From Pegea sp. RAD2-039 (lineage: Eukaryota > Chordata > Thaliacea > Salpida > Salpidae), in assembly GCA_034620365.1 (NCBI GenBank), contig JAQGEQ010000316.1:124001-188000 (forward strand): DNA of 64,000 bases. Direction: 5' to 3'. Shown here piece after piece: positions 12,884 to 23,870 of this stretch. The position numbers and the translations under genes are program-made. The notes beneath the pieces were generated by a model. The model had not been told where the DNA came from and searched no databases. It worked only from the letters and a program-made list of their open reading frames with translations. Positions within the stretch are counted from its first letter, which is position 1; every line of letters starts with the position of its first letter.

Positions 12884-15440
12884 CTAACAAGGCATTGGTT
12901 GCTTAGCAACAAAGTTGAGCGCGAAGGATAACGACGTGTCTGATGGGTAAGAGTGATGAAGGATTGATTGAACCACCTAAAGTTGATGAAGATGAAGATT
13001 TTTAGAGAACGAAAATGGCCTTTTACTTTTTTGCCTTCACCAAGTACACTTAGTTTGAAGCTGTAAGATAAGATTCGAAAATCTTTGCAATGTAGCTCCA
13101 TGTTTTTCAGTCCATCTTTCACTGAAGATGAAGGATACAAGCGTTTCTTCTTCCCGTTCGCTTTTGCTGCATACAAACAAGCGATGATGATAGAGTGACG
13201 CCATTAAAATCATTTACTTATATAGATGGTTTCTATGTTGCTGAGAGTGATATCCTGAGGTTCCAAAAGCTTGTTTTTGATTGCGAGCTAAAAAGGAAAT
13301 ATAGTTGAGTCACATCAGTTAAAGTGATTCACATCGAGGTTTGAATACTAAAAGTAAATCATCAACTACTGACAACTACAAATAGTGGTGATGAAAACTA
13401 CATTTGCCTTTCTAGTTTGCTTTTTATTTATTTATTTCAATAAATGCGAAGGAGGGTATCTGAAAAGAGCAGCTCTCGCTAACACACATTTCTCACAAAT
13501 AGTTGGAAATATAGAAAGAAAAAGATGTAACATAATAAGCTTAAAGTGAGAAATTTCAAAAGTAGATTTATAAATAAAACTAAAAGTCAATTCAGAGTTT
13601 ATAAAAGATAAAAAAAAGTTTTATTTGGCAAATAAATGATTGACATTTGAATACTTAAGATAAAAATGTAAAAAAAACTTTAAGAACTTACCAAATTACA
13701 GTATGAAGTTGTATGTGAAAGAAAAATGAGACGAAAGTTGGTACAGACAAGCGTTCCAGTAGTACCACGGCCATTTTCATCTTGTGAAACATAACTGATC
13801 ACCTAATAAGATGATGTTTACTATAAATCTTAAAGAAAAACATGATATGATGTTTACTATTTTCAATTCATATCGTGCAAATATATCAACCAATTGCATT
13901 TATCAGTGATTTTTAAATTTGAATGCAAAGAAAAGAAGCAACTTATTTAACTATTTTATCTTATATCAACTAAATGCTGTGTTAGTTTTTAAACGTTTTT
14001 TGAGGAAAACTTTATGTATAAGCAAATACGAAGCTTACTAGCTGTTTGCAATTAATCATTATTTTACTAACCTCTTTAACAGAGTATACAACAATTTCTC
14101 CAGATATTAATAATTTTGACAAATCGTCATGAGGCTTATATATCTGTTCGCAAGCTTCAACTAACTTTTGATTCTTCTATAAATATATATTTTAATTTTG
14201 ACTTTAAAAATACAGAAAACTGATTGTATGAATTCACAAAAATTGAAAAATTATGAATGAAAATTTATATATAACAAATAAATTAAATAGAAAACTAAAT
14301 AGTTTAATATTTAATTCAATTATGTTATAAAATCAAAAATAATAACTCTGAGTAATCAAATTAAATTTGAACATCTAAACAATTTTTTATGAATCATAAA
14401 ACCACCACTATTGTAAGTACATAGTAATTATCCATATAAATTATGAATTCCATATTGAATTCAAATTATTCTTTCACACATGAGCAAACTAAAAGAGATC
14501 AAATTAATGATCTTAAAGAGCTGAACAATTAATCATGACATCACTATAATTAAATGATGATGGTAAGATCTTCACACAAGCTGCATACCTTTAATCTATA
14601 ACTTTTTCCAATAGGCATGTTGGAATTTTACATCAAAATATTTGGTTAAAAAAAACAATTTAGACCTTTGAATGTTAAACTTACAGTTAGTTTTATCAAA
14701 ATTAGCTCAAAATATATAACCTACAAATATATTTGAAGTTCTTACTGGATATTTAAATGAATAGAACATTGCTAAGAAGGTTTTTACAGTCTTTAAAAGT
14801 ATTTAACATCATGATCTGAGATAGATGTGACAATAATTATACCAAATTTGATTTATTATAATTAAATTTGAAGAAATTATTAAAATGTTTTTAGAAATGG
14901 ATTCATCAAATAGTATGAAAGAACTTGGCATTAGAAACAATTTACAAATATTTGCTAAAATATTAAGCTGAAGACAAAAATATTTATATTTTCTATATAC
15001 TCTATAGTTTTACTTTATCAACATAAAACCATTCATTAATCCTAACTTATTTTAAATTTAATTTCAAGCAAATTTATAACAAAATTAAAAACGCTAATTA
15101 GAATAAAGTTAAATAACATTCCACAAAGAATTGAATTCTGTTAATCTAAATTGATAATCATTATAAAAAGGTTTTACATAGTAATGTAATCAACTATTTT
15201 CTTAAGCTTCCCAGTATGTTTAACAATTTATTAAGAGAAACTGTGCATTCTACATTACAAATAAGTATTTAAAAAATTACTGAATAAATATACTTGCTTT
15301 AATTTAATAATTTTACATAATCTTAAAAAATCAAAAGTATATTTTGTATTAAGAAAATTAAATAAAGCAATAATGAAATAAATAAAAGGATTTATAAAAC
15401 AATTTGTTGAACTTACTCCTGTATATGAAGTACTATACAT
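10349..15440 (-). CDS. myotubularin-related pseudophosphatase (MTMR10/11/12 type)
   Basis: Minus-strand gene assembled from 18 exons, all GT-AG and in phase: 15417-15440, 14072-14176, 13692-13802, 13218-13287, 13027-13166, 12889-12976, 12717-12837, 12581-12668, 12397-12533, 12258-12340, 12055-12204, 11802-12010, 11574-11750, 11423-11523, 11108-11373, 11031-11045, 10784-10981, 10349-10722; about 818 residues. Family members with this layout are inactive adaptors that bind and steer active 3-phosphoinositide phosphatases. Residues about 24-150 are the GRAM/PH part (GTLVCTNFRLIFLS; ELHCKDFRIL). The phosphatase-like part shows LRWFSLLQSTKWL, ILDDNCRTVIGL, ALIQREWVIG and FLLFLDCIFQ. The catalytic Cys-x5-Arg loop is missing: its place (about 372-384) reads FIESSGVDMTPCI. 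A C-terminal adaptor domain (FWEQAYLRW, about 640) and an SSYFPF tail motif match MTMR12. Exon 1 (8 codons) and the 15-nt exon 16 are the least certain. Confidence 0.88.
13419..13500 (-). repeat. SINE 3' fragment in MTMR intron 3
   Basis: The segment after a TTTATT run contains aaatgcgaaggagggt and ctaacacacattt, matching the tail of the SINE copy at 16228-16420 in the same orientation. The tRNA-like head is absent, so this is a 5'-truncated copy. It lies in the ~400-nt intron between exons 3 and 4, which it probably enlarged. Confidence 0.7.
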
Positions 15441-16227
15441 CTTTTTATACTGATTCTAATAATTAACTAACAGCAACACCTTGAAAATATTGTCAAATTT
15501 TATCCATTTTTCTATTTATTCTTTTAGTAATAACCAGCCTTACATTACAACATAAAAAAATCTATTAATAAATTAAAATTATAGTTTAGCTAAAATATTG
15601 AAAACTGTTTAACTAGCTTAAATAGTTTCGAAAATTAATGTAAACTTTAGTTTTTTATTTAAAAATAAATCTAATAAATGAAAATTTCTAAAATAGTTAA
15701 AAAGTATTATCAGCAAGTAAATAATAAGAATTTAGTTGTAGTTTACATCTTTTAACCAAACTCTACATAATTGAGCTACAAAATTAAATAATTCAAAAAA
15801 AAAACCTTTAAAAATGAAAAACAAATACTTATTTACAACAACCATATAAGTATAAATAATATCTTCTGGAAAATAATTTTCAATTTACATTTTAATACAT
15901 ATTAAAAGTTTAATATAATTTAATTCATGAAAACTTCAAGAGTTGACTTGTTAAAATATTTATGATTATCAAAATCAAGCTTTAAGTAAATAAAAACATA
16001 TTTTAACATTACAATAAATATTTTCACTATAATAATAAAACCACCTTTTTTGAAATGGTAAACAAAAATTGACATAAAATAGAAATTAAGAAATAAAACA
16101 ATGATTTGAATTCTGACAAATCTATTTTTCTAATTTTTAATGATATTCAAGACATAGTGTAGAGGTTGAGAAAATTTGCAAAATTTGTGTTGGAAGAGCA
16201 GAATGTTTTGATTATATGCTTCTGAAA
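15441..16227. other. AT-rich upstream flank of the MTMR gene
   Basis: Presumably contains the promoter and 5' leader of the minus-strand MTMR gene, but I see no TATA box or acceptor that I would trust. No other gene is visible. Confidence 0.4.
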
Positions 16228-16420
16228 TTTTTTTTTTTATATATATAAATGCGAAGGAGGGTGCCTAAAAAGAGCATATCTCACTAACACACATTCTCAG
16301 GAGTTTTTTATGGTTTTTCTCAGGAGTTTTATATGTCTCCACCTGGGGTCGAACCCGGTACTTCCTAGCTAGATGTACCTTGTAGCTAGGTGTAGTAACC
16401 GCTTCGCCACTAAGCAGGAC
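16228..16420 (-). repeat. tRNA-derived SINE (minus strand)
   Basis: Read on the minus strand, the element opens with a tRNA-like head containing a Pol III A box (TGGCGAAGCGG, 16399-16409) and B box (GGTTCGACCCC, about 16345-16355). A short unrelated body follows (TGAGAATGTGTGTTAGTGAG), ending in an A-rich tail, seen here as the T run at 16228-16239. The head resembles that of the copies at 23615 and 32063, but the body differs. Confidence 0.82.
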
Positions 16421-18455
16421 GGCTTCTTTATGGCTTCTTTACTATTCAAAAAACCGTTCAAGGCTAGTTTTTCACAATAAGTAAGCAAAATATGTTAATC
16501 ACAATGTATTTAAATAAAAGTGCTAGTCGTTTATAGATTTTATAATTCAAATTAATCATATTCTCTAGGCAACTAACTTATTTGTTAAAGCAGCTTACAA
16601 ATATATGTAAAATATTCGTAACAGATTTTCTGAATTAGAAGATTCAGAAACAAAAAACCGTTATTTCTTAGATAATTATATTTCAAGTTAACATTCAATA
16701 AAAAGAAGATTTTTTTCGATTACGGGTAAAGAATAGTTTTCTGGTGTCTTAAAAAGAAACAAACACTAAGTGAGTGAATTCTCTACAATAAATTGATCTC
16801 GATATTACTGAGTTATATTACTGAGTAGGTCTAGAGGTTTATCACTGAATAGCGGATCTAAAGAATGAGTGAAGATCTTGGTAGCTTGGAAACCATTGTC
16901 CACTAAAATGAAACCCTAAGAGAAGGCAGGAAGAAAGTATGACTGTCAACTTTTTTCCATCTGCTACTTCGGCCTATAAAGCTCAGACGATATAATAGTA
17001 ATTTAGGAACAGTGTATTATATAAAATTTTCAGCTGTTCTAAGTTATACTTTTATACTCTTATTCTTTTATACTTTTATACTTATTATATAAACGTTTTA
17101 TGTGATACTTGGGAATATTTATGAAGCAACTAGAAATAGAGAAACTAAAACCTAAGAAGGTTTTTGCCAGTAATAAATCGGTTTGAAAATTGAGTCACTT
17201 GCTTATGCGACAACACTCTTTCCTTATAACAGATCAAAGATCAGTGGCGTCCTGAATGCTACAAACTGAAAATTAAGAGAAGGTCTTTCAAAAAGCAGTA
17301 AGTGCTGTTCAGTCCCTATAATGCGCATTTTATAATATAAACAATATGACTGCAAATAACTAAAAGTAAATGTCAGAATTTCACAATTCAACATAATTAA
17401 TAAAACAACCCGTAAAACAGCAAAGGCATAAGTATAGCATAGTTGTTTAAAAAAGAAAATTTCAGCCGTTCGTCGGTAAAGATACTCAAATTATGTTGTT
17501 TAATCTAATTTTTTGAAGAAGTGACCGAATTTACTCTTGTAAAAGAGTCAGAAACAAGATTCTTAATGATGAAAAAGCTTTAAACCCACTGAGTATTATG
17601 AAATTTTCAGGACATGATATTTCTTAAATATATATTTCAAAAACCTATATAAATGTCCGTCAAGCCAACTGAGGTTTTTGTTAAATATTTGTACTGGAAT
17701 CAGAGTCGATAGTTTATAAGTCAATGTTCTTATCATCCCGCTGTAAACAGTAAACATTTTTATTAATGCTTTTAATAAATATAAATAGACTTAAACACCT
17801 AATTTTGAAAAATCCACGAAATATTTGTTTGTGTTGGATCTTTCAAATATTTGTTTTGTGAGATAGTTTAAAGCTCCATAAACAAATAGTATTTAAGTAA
17901 AAAATTGGTTTTGGTAAATAACCAACTTTTTAGTTTCTACATACTTCTATGTTAAAAAACAAGCTTATTGACTATAATAATAATTACAAATTAAACTCTT
18001 ACATTAATATAGCATTAATAATTTTGGGCGAATCTGTTAAAGCTTAGAACAAACACGTGTTTCTTTAATGCTTGTCTTTTAATAATTAAAATCTTTATTT
18101 TTTTTATAAGCTTGAATTGCCGCAACTTGACTAAACAGCATTTTTAATCTTTTTGTACAATTATGAATAATACCAGCTTATTTCATAAGCTCAAAAATCT
18201 GTTTATTTCCTTGCTAAAGTGATTCAATTTCAAATGAATTCTTTTGTAGAATTTATAATTTTCTTAGCATAATCCAAAAACCTTATTTTTTGACAAAAAT
18301 TGTAGAGCATGTATTTAAAAGGTTATTTAAAATATTGTAAAGTTTTTTCTTCCTAGGGTATTTTTTAAAGTTGCAAAAAGGTTTTGTAAGTTATATTAGT
18401 CTATTGTTAACGTCCTAGGTCTAATATATAATTATTTAGTTTTCAATAGTTTTAC
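16421..18455. other. intergenic sequence upstream of UQCC2
   Basis: AT-rich with no confident gene. A short run of tttatact-type direct repeats occurs at about 17045-17090. No promoter could be assigned. Confidence 0.45.
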
Positions 18456-18470
18456 TACTATATTTTTTAG
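18456..18470 (+). promoter_or_regulatory. possible trans-splice acceptor before UQCC2
   Basis: The sequence tactatattttttag ends in AG at 18470, 19 nt before the UQCC2 ATG at 18490. No upstream coding exon is seen. It is a good candidate spliced-leader acceptor for the first gene of the cluster. Confidence 0.35.
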
Positions 18471-18489
18471 GGTGATAATTTTTTTAAAT

Positions 18490-18861
18490 ATGGCTAATGC
18501 TAGGTATCGTCAATATTTGAAAGTCTTAAACTTGTGGCCTACATATTCAGTTAGCCGATCGAAGCAAATGCCAACCTTAGACCAATATTTGGCACAACAA
18601 ATTCATGAAAATTTTGATGCTAAGGAAGCTTTATCTCCTGAAGATTGTGAATGTAATCTTGCTAGTTTAGAAAGACTCGTGAAAAACACTTACAAGTTGC
18701 AGTATGAAAGAAAAAAGGAAAATGAGGTGGGAGTTATGAATCAAGATTATGAAACAGCAAAAAGATTTGTGGATGATTCTTGTGATGCAGCTAATAAAAA
18801 AGAAGAGAGAAGATTATTTATTAAGTCTCTATTTAAGCCTAGCAAGTCTGATAAAAGTTAA
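18490..18861 (+). CDS. UQCC2: complex III assembly factor UQCC2 (Cbp6-like)
   Basis: A single-exon protein of 123 residues (human UQCC2 has 126). UQCC2 works with UQCC1 in the mitochondrial matrix to support cytochrome b synthesis and its insertion into complex III. The family pattern is at the N-terminus: ARYRQYLKVLNLWP (residues 4-17), followed by a basic stretch and a YLAQQI helix (33-38), then Leu-x-x-Leu-x-x-Leu-x-x-x-x-Tyr spacing around residues 57-69. The C-terminus is helical and Lys/Glu-rich. I prefer the ATG at 18490 because the family starts almost directly at the RYR motif; a GTG further upstream in frame (18472) is not a credible start. MRPS6 follows 204 nt downstream. Confidence 0.85.
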   Translation: MANARYRQYLKVLNLWPTYSVSRSKQMPTLDQYLAQQIHENFDAKEALSPEDCECNLASLERLVKNTYKLQYERKKENEVGVMNQDYETAKRFVDDSCDAANKKEERRLFIKSLFKPSKSDKS

Positions 18862-18984
18862 ACTTTTATAATTTGTCATATAAATTGAATTATTTTTTAC
18901 ATTTGAATTTTGGTTTAAAAAACTTGATTCTATTATCACTATACATAATTTAATATTTAACAAATGCATGAAATATTTGTTATA

Positions 18985-19007
18985 AATAAATTTATTTGTA
19001 AAATAAA
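18985..19007 (+). terminator. polyadenylation signals after UQCC2
   Basis: Two AATAAA hexamers at 18985-18990 and 19002-19007 lie about 130 nt after the UQCC2 stop and 45-60 nt before the AG acceptor of MRPS6. A poly(A) signal followed closely by an acceptor is the usual arrangement at operon gene junctions. Confidence 0.5.
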
Positions 19008-19035
19008 GATATTTTGCAGATCATAAAAACCTTAG

Positions 19036-19051
19036 AATTTGTTTTTTGTAG
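19036..19051 (+). promoter_or_regulatory. possible trans-splice acceptor before MRPS6
   Basis: The sequence aatttgttttttgtag ends in AG at 19051, 14 nt before the MRPS6 ATG. It is a strong polypyrimidine tract with no upstream coding exon in reach. Confidence 0.4.
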
Positions 19052-19065
19052 TATTTTCATAAAAA

Positions 19066-19497
19066 ATGCCTAGATATGAGATATCTTTAATTACAAAACT
19101 TTTGAATCGACAAGAAAAAATTAATATTCTGAAAAATGTAGTTTCATATCTCAACAAAGAAGGACATGTTGTTAAAAAAGTTGAACATCTTGGTGATAGA
19201 AATCTTCCTTATAAAATAAAATCTCATGGACAAGCATATATAACTGGAAGCTACTTTGTTTTACATGGTGACTTTCCTCATAATTCCAAACCTGACATAA
19301 AACATTTTTTGAGTCTTCAAGATGATGTCATCAGAGGCTCAATCAACCCAGCTGTTGCCTCTGTAAATCTTGAAGATTGCTCTGGAAATTTATCAATTGA
19401 ATATGAAAATAAGATTTTTGAATTGAATAAGATTGAAAAGCAGCCTCGAAAGTTTTCTACAAACTTAAATTCAAGTTTTGTTCCATTTCCTATGTAA
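19066..19497 (+). CDS. MRPS6: mitochondrial small-subunit ribosomal protein bS6m
   Basis: A single-exon protein of 143 residues (human MRPS6 has 125). It is a component of the platform of the mitochondrial 28S subunit. The start MPRYEISLITK is nearly identical to the animal family start. A first strand-helix unit follows, then the motif EHLGDRNLPYKI (about residues 41-52), and the family ending DDVIRGSI near residue 92, which together give the ferredoxin-like bS6 fold. The last ~35 residues extend past the family core and are polar. The gene sits between UQCC2 and TBL2 (160 nt), and the three share direction and spacing, suggesting co-transcription. Confidence 0.95.
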   Translation: MPRYEISLITKLLNRQEKINILKNVVSYLNKEGHVVKKVEHLGDRNLPYKIKSHGQAYITGSYFVLHGDFPHNSKPDIKHFLSLQDDVIRGSINPAVASVNLEDCSGNLSIEYENKIFELNKIEKQPRKFSTNLNSSFVPFPM

Positions 19498-19644
19498 AAT
19501 GAAGAATTGTTATAGTTTTAAACTCATGGTGTAAAAGAAAAACTTTTGAAAAATCAGCTACATAATATAAATTTAAAGTAGCTTATATTAAGTTCTAAGC
19601 TATTTTGTTATTATTATTAAGTGATGTTATTAAATTTTAGTTTA

Positions 19645-19657
19645 ATTTGTTGATTAG
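19645..19657 (+). promoter_or_regulatory. possible trans-splice acceptor before TBL2
   Basis: A T-rich stretch ends in TTAG directly against the TBL2 ATG (19658). If used, the leader would be joined immediately before the start codon. Another TTTTAG lies about 17 nt upstream (ending 19640). Confidence 0.3.
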
Positions 19658-22399
19658 ATGGAAAATAGAAATTTAGATTTTACAACTATTTATACCACTT
19701 TGGGTATTGGTTTAATTTTCATTTTCGTATGGAAGCTGTTAACTAGTAATAAACAGAAGACATCTTCAAATGGTTAGTTTATCATAACAATAACTCAAAC
19801 ATTTTGATCTATTATATTTATATAAATAAATTTCATCTAGAAGAAATTTATGATGAATTCACTTAAATTAAATGAATGAAGATAAATACATATAAAACTC
19901 TTTATTATTAAAGCTTAGCATTTTTTTTCCAAATAATTTTAGTAGCTTATAATGACATTTTTCAATTGAATATCTTTAATGAAAATACTATAGTTGTCTA
20001 AGTTGATATTTTTAAGGTTAGTTTTGTCTAATAACCATAGAAGATATATATGTAGTTATTATGGATGAAGTTTTTTTCCTAATAAAAATAATAAACTATT
20101 AAATTATACAAATTTTTTTTAAACTATTTATAGTTTTAATTTTATATTTTTAAATAGCTTTTAATGGCATTTATTTAAGCTTTGATAATTCAAATTTTTA
20201 CTGATGAATTTTTGGTAGCTGTTTTTTCTTTGTTTAAAGATTTGACTATTGATGATGAGACAGTTGTACAAAAAGCACCAAGTGAAAGCAAAAAGACAAA
20301 TAAATCTAAATCAAAAATACCAAAACGATCTATAAGTGCACCAAAGTTTAAACATGATTTGCTACACACAACTTTGAAGGTAATTTTTTCATTTTTTTAT
20401 CTTAATACTTTTTTTATAGATTTAAATAGTTTTCAATCTTTTTGTTACTTGTTCTCTTCGAAATAGTTTATTTTTTTTTAATTTCATTCCTCTTACATAC
20501 AATATCCATTAAATAAGCAATTAGTTAGTAAGATAACAAAATAGCAAATTAGGTATAATTGAACATTTCATTTATTCTAAATTCTTCCATTGAAATTCTG
20601 TTTGTGAACCACTGAAATAAAACTTATAATTATTTTTTGATTAGATTGTAATTACAAAAGATCTAGTCAAGATAATTAAAAATATTATTAGTCTAAGATA
20701 GAAATCAGTTTTAGAAACTTATGATTTTGTCACAAACTTCTACTTTTTGACTATTAGATAAATTTACACTGGGTTAGTCACAAAAGTTTGCATTTCCAGG
20801 GTCACACAGGAGTAGTCACGTGTTTAGAATCCAGTTTAAACGGAAAATATCTGGCTTCATGTAGTGAAGATCAATCAATTCGTTTGTGGAGTGTAAAAGA
20901 TTTTGGAAATGGAAACAAATCAGTCCGTGTCAATGTACAATTTGATTGTGCCAAAAAGATTCGATTTAGTCCTGACAACAGGTCCTTTTAATTTTTCTTA
21001 CACAATTTTAGCTGTTTCAACTTCAGCTTAATCATCTAACTCTTTGTTAGAACTCTTATTGACTTTAATTTCATTTTCTTGGCTCTTATGTCTAATATTT
21101 TGTAAAATGAAAAATTTGAATCTTGTTTATGTTCAGAGCGTTTATAGTAGGACTTTCTGGTGGCAATACTGTTAGAGTGTACCGACTAGGTAAAAAAGAA
21201 GAAACTGGAACAACGACTTGTGTGCCACTAGAAGATGACTTTCCAACTTTTAAAAAGTAATTTTCTGGAGATTAGGTTATTAGTCTAAATTAATTTATGT
21301 CAATTTGTAGCGCAAATCTACTCAATATAGGAGTAGGATCTTCTGCTAATGGAGGAAGTTTTGTGATGACTGCTTATCAAGACACAACTATTATCATCCG
21401 AAACCTGAAAGGAGAAGTTTTACATACAATAAACACTAACCAAGGAAACAACAACTGCGCCTTGGTTTCTCCCTGTGGTCGGTTAGTCTGATGAAATCTA
21501 ATAAAATTTATTAAAAGTCAACTATTGTCTATTCTTCTATCTTTGTTGATCTAGCTACGTGGCTTCAAGTGGTTGGACTCCTGATGTAAAAGTCTGGTCC
21601 ATAAACTTTACTAAGACCGGTGATTTCAAAGATGTTACTCGTGCCTTTGAACTTGATGGACATACATCTTCAGTTTGGTCATTTGCTTTCAGTCTTGACT
21701 CCTCAAAGTAAATTGAAATTTCATCATCTATATATCGATACACATATCTATTCTGTAGGATGATTACGGTTTCGAAAGATGGATGCTGGAGACTGTTTGA
21801 CACTCAACGTGAACACGGATTTGATCCTTATATTATCACACGCGGAGCAATCAACATCACTGATGTATCTTTTGCTGACACTCCTTGTGTTGTAGCTTTA
21901 TCTGCAGATGGACTAGTGGCAGCGGTTGCAGCACTCAATCATTTGATTGTTTTTTCAACTACAACTGGTAACTTCAATTATTTTACTTTTTGAATTTGCT
22001 GCAACTGGAATGTCGACTGTTACTTAATCAAATTCTTTTCAACTAATAATTAATATAAATTTGTTTTAGGCAAAGTTGAAATGGAAGCTAGAGAAGTTCA
22101 CAGTGAAGTCATTTCTTCACTGACATTTGATATCGGTGGAAGATATATCCTTTCAACTGGTGACAAGTGAGAACACCAAACTGTTGTTGAAGGAATCAAC
22201 TTCATGTTTAATTTTTTGCTTTTTATTCAGGTATGTTCGAGTCTTCCACAATATTTTGAACTATAAAGAGAAGATCAAATCATTTGAGAAGTCTCTTGGT
22301 TCATCTATTCCGTCAGCAATGAGAGAAAGGCAAGAAAAGTTACTTCAAGAATGCAAAAAATCTTTGCAGAAGATCTTATCTCAGACGCAAAATAGTTAA
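19658..22399 (+). CDS. TBL2: transducin beta-like protein 2 (ER-anchored WD40 protein)
   Basis: Nine exons, all GT-AG and in phase: 19658-19772, 20240-20379, 20800-20981, 21137-21256, 21311-21481, 21555-21707, 21759-21967, 22070-22166, 22231-22399. The product has 451 residues, against 447 in human. TBL2 is an ER membrane protein that associates with PERK during ER stress. Residues about 10-28 are one hydrophobic anchor (LGIGLIFIFVWKLL), followed by a Lys/Ser-rich linker and then WD40 repeats. Recognisable blocks are GHTGVVTCLESSLNGKYLAS (exon 3), LHTINTNQGNNNCALVSPCG (exons 5-6), SGWTPDVKVW (exon 6), SVSKDG-like TVSKDGCWRLFDT (exon 7) and a final charged helix. An alternative acceptor at 20218 would add seven residues in frame to exon 2. 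It is the last and only intron-rich gene of the presumed UQCC2-MRPS6-TBL2 cluster. Confidence 0.95.
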
Positions 22400-23614
22400 T
22401 TCATTAGATAAAGAAGTATTTCAATTTGAAGTAGATTCAAAAGATAAAGTAGAGTCAGACAGTAGTGCAATCTTCATCAACTAATGCAACTTATTATCTT
22501 CGCCTTGTACCAAAAGCAACTCTTCGTTTTTATTTATTTAATCGTTTGTTTAAAACTTAACCTAACATTTCGTCTATATATTAATCCTTCTATTTGCATT
22601 ATAGCTATGTATTTGTCATTCCAAATATCCTCTAATTATTTCATTGAATTTACAATTTTAGTTAATTTATTTAAAATAAGTTTTGAATTTCGTTAAATGG
22701 TGTACTGATAAAGATTGACGTTGTTGTGAAAACTGTTAAATATAAATTTGTTGGAATTTAGTTTTTGGTGAGAAAAGTTTTTATTAATCTTGATATAGTC
22801 TGATGTAATACAAAAGCCTAATATAATTTACGATTGAAATTTGATTTAATAAGTAAACACTTTTTATCAACTTTTGATTAAAATGTATTATTTGCGGTCT
22901 AAAATACGAAGTTTAGAAAATTCTGATTTTGTTTTAAACAAATTCGATTTTAATACTTTTGTAAAACATTCATAGAAAAACCAGTTTGTTATAAAACTTT
23001 ATCCAAACGTTTTGAACAAATAATTTGATTCTTCAACATTTCTGTTGGTAAGATTTAATCCAAATAAATTGCTTAGTTGAAAAGCGACACAAGAAAATGA
23101 ATTTATTTATTATTATATTTCAATGACATCAAATAAATCTCATCCACAATAAGAATTCTCATAAAATCCCAATTTTTGAAATCAATAAAACTTTTAGTGG
23201 AGAAATAAGCTATGGTTCTATGATGACTTCGGTTGACTAGGCTTAGAAATTTACAAAATAATTCACTAAGTATAAGATTGTTATATATAAAGACGTTTCA
23301 TGATAGAGTATGTAGATAAAGCAACGAAACGAAGAGTCATGGTGACTCTTACAGTTTTTGTTTAAAAAAAATTCCGAAATTTTTTGGATCATGTTTTTTA
23401 TTGAGTTTGCTAAACAAATTATTTATAAACTCAAATATTTAACTATTTGTTAGTAAAAAGTGTTAAAACTTTAAAAAAAAATTACTTGAATGATTTTTGA
23501 CAAAAAATTGTTTGGTTTAACTTTAATCATAAGATTTTAACTTAGAATCGTAAGACTCTATACAATAAATTATTGTTTGAAAAATATTTTTATAACTTAA
23601 TAATCAAGGTAATC
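22400..23614. other. intergenic sequence after TBL2
   Basis: AT-rich with no confident coding or RNA feature. An open frame at 22484-22696 is low-complexity Phe/Leu/Ile and looks like chance. Confidence 0.5.
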
Positions 23615-23870
23615 GTCCATCTGTGTGGCGAAGCGGTTACCATACCTACCTACTAAGGGGGTCATTCCGGGTTCGATCCTAGGTGGACACATATTAGTGA
23701 CAAAGAAAGGGGCGGGCGCAGCTGCATCAGTCCATCTGTTCCGCTGCATAACCTTGTTAGCGTGGAGAGAGAAATCCTGTTGCATGGGCCACAACTGGAT
23801 CTCCATAACTTCTGCCCTAGCACATATGTGGTACGGATATATATATGCATGTCCGTTAGCGGGCCAAAAA
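23615..23870 (+). repeat. tRNA-derived SINE, copy with intact Pol III boxes
   Basis: The head (23615-23690) folds like a tRNA: GTCCATCT at the start pairs largely with AGGTGGAC at the end. The A box TGGCGAAGCGG is at 23626-23636 and the B box GGTTCGATCC at 23670-23679. A body of about 180 nt follows (from gacaaagaaa to gcatgtccgttagcggg) and is shared with the copy at 32063. The small open frames on both strands here are by-products of the repeat. Confidence 0.88.
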
